Source: Bradyrhizobium commune
GTDB lineage: Bacteria; Pseudomonadota; Alphaproteobacteria; Rhizobiales; Xanthobacteraceae
Direction: 5' to 3'
NCBI RefSeq assembly: GCF_015624505.1
Contig: NZ_CP061379.1
Coordinates: forward strand, 6,696,001 to 6,760,000
Length of the DNA: 64,000 nt
A program made the translations under genes and the position numbers. The stretch's first letter is position 1, and the number at the start of each line of letters is the position of its first letter. Below, piece after piece: positions 63,613 to 64,000 of the stretch. The notes under the pieces were generated by a model, which saw only the letters and a program-made list of their open reading frames with translations, did no database searches and was not told the origin of the DNA.

Positions 63613-63865
63613 GGGACGATCCTTCGCCGCAGCACGAGAGCCATTTCCGTTCCGATGGAATCGCAACATGGCTCTAGATTCTTGCTTTGACGCGTTTTCT
63701 TTACGCGAACCGGAATCCACTTCGCTCGAAAACGCTCTATCACGCGAAAACAGCGGAAAAACATCACAAGTCGGTGGGTTTCACGGGCGGACAAGGCATC
63801 CTATTTATGCTACATCCCGTCCAACATATCGTTCCCTCAGGGGGCATCCACGGAGACTTCCAACC

Positions 63866-64000
63866 GTGCTGAACAAGTTCGGCCCCTCGGGCCATGGCGA
63901 AGCGCAAGTGCAATATCTCGACGGCGATTTCCGCGTGATCTCGCCGGGCACCTATGTGCGCTGCGCGATCACCGACACGCGGATTCCGCTCGACGAATTG
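63866..64000 (+). CDS. DUF2093-type protein (partial, N-terminal 45 codons)
   Basis: GTG start with GGAG about 10 bases before it. The 45 residues seen (LNKFGPSGHGEAQVQYLDGD, FRVISPGTYVRCAITDTRIP, LDEL) match the DUF2093 family of alphaproteobacteria, short proteins of about 70-75 residues and unknown role, often near xseA. The window edge cuts the C-terminus, where the family has a Leu-Lys-Tyr-Trp segment. The 250 bases upstream (63613-63865) are AT-richer and probably hold its promoter. Confidence 0.85.
   Translation, partial: MLNKFGPSGHGEAQVQYLDGDFRVISPGTYVRCAITDTRIPLDEL

Noticed and set aside
63687..63872. 61-residue frame upstream of the DUF2093 gene
   Set aside because: No ribosome-binding site, no similarity, and it overlaps the probable promoter and start of the DUF2093 gene.

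Overview
The window is GC-rich, densely coded chromosome from an alphaproteobacterium of the Bradyrhizobium/Rhodopseudomonas group (Nitrobacteraceae). The evidence is a form I CO dehydrogenase cluster very close to that of Oligotropha carboxidovorans, a fluoroacetate dehalogenase whose catalytic residues fall at the same numbers as in the Rhodopseudomonas palustris enzyme, a riboswitch-controlled type II lumazine synthase, and many short palindromic intergenic repeats typical of Bradyrhizobium. No rRNA, tRNA, CRISPR array or transposase gene was seen.

Layout. 0-2.1 kb: the end of pgeF, a lipoprotein and prs. 2.1-10.9 kb (minus strand): coxC-coxM-coxS-coxL-coxD-coxE-coxF-coxG, an apparently complete aerobic CO oxidation module with its maturation genes. 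11-16 kb: ribH2 under an FMN riboswitch, a YbjN-like protein, proC, a hot-dog thioesterase, a 4-oxalocrotonate tautomerase-like protein and hisS. 16-20 kb: ilvE diverging from a MarR/response regulator/histidine kinase set. 20-25 kb: small exported proteins, RNase T2, rlmJ, a cold-shock protein and an outer-membrane barrel. 25-34 kb: uvrC-pgsA-moaD-moaE-prmB, two membrane proteins, a degenerate EAL protein and a HAD hydrolase. 34-46 kb: an orphan CheY, ribF, ileS-lspA, a paired M16 peptidase operon, arfB and mutL. 46-52 kb: an rluB-type pseudouridine synthase with rsmD, tadA, a fluoroacetate dehalogenase and purD. 57-64 kb: a winged-helix regulator with a membrane protein, an IspZ/YciB-like protein, two alpha/beta hydrolases, xseA and a DUF2093 gene cut by the window edge.

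The accessory part is about 52.1-57.4 kb. It looks less GC-rich than its surroundings and holds two adjacent small exported proteins that both end in I-C-x-x-C, a stand-alone SIR2-like protein, and a translationally coupled pair: a two-helix membrane protein and an exported TPR-PDZ protein. The pair shares a short GNNN-type motif at the facing protein ends (C-terminus of the first, N-terminus of the second). Four clear copies and one doubtful copy of an inverted-repeat element (arms GGTGACAGTGCACT / AGTGCACTGTCACC) lie between the genes. This islet is the best candidate for an undescribed system.

Functional links. CO dehydrogenase needs FAD and a molybdopterin cofactor; ribH2, ribF and moaD/moaE in the window serve those supply routes. 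Two genes appear frameshifted (near 20.71 kb and 51.64 kb), and two proteins lack expected active-site residues (the EAL protein and the dienelactone-hydrolase-like protein).
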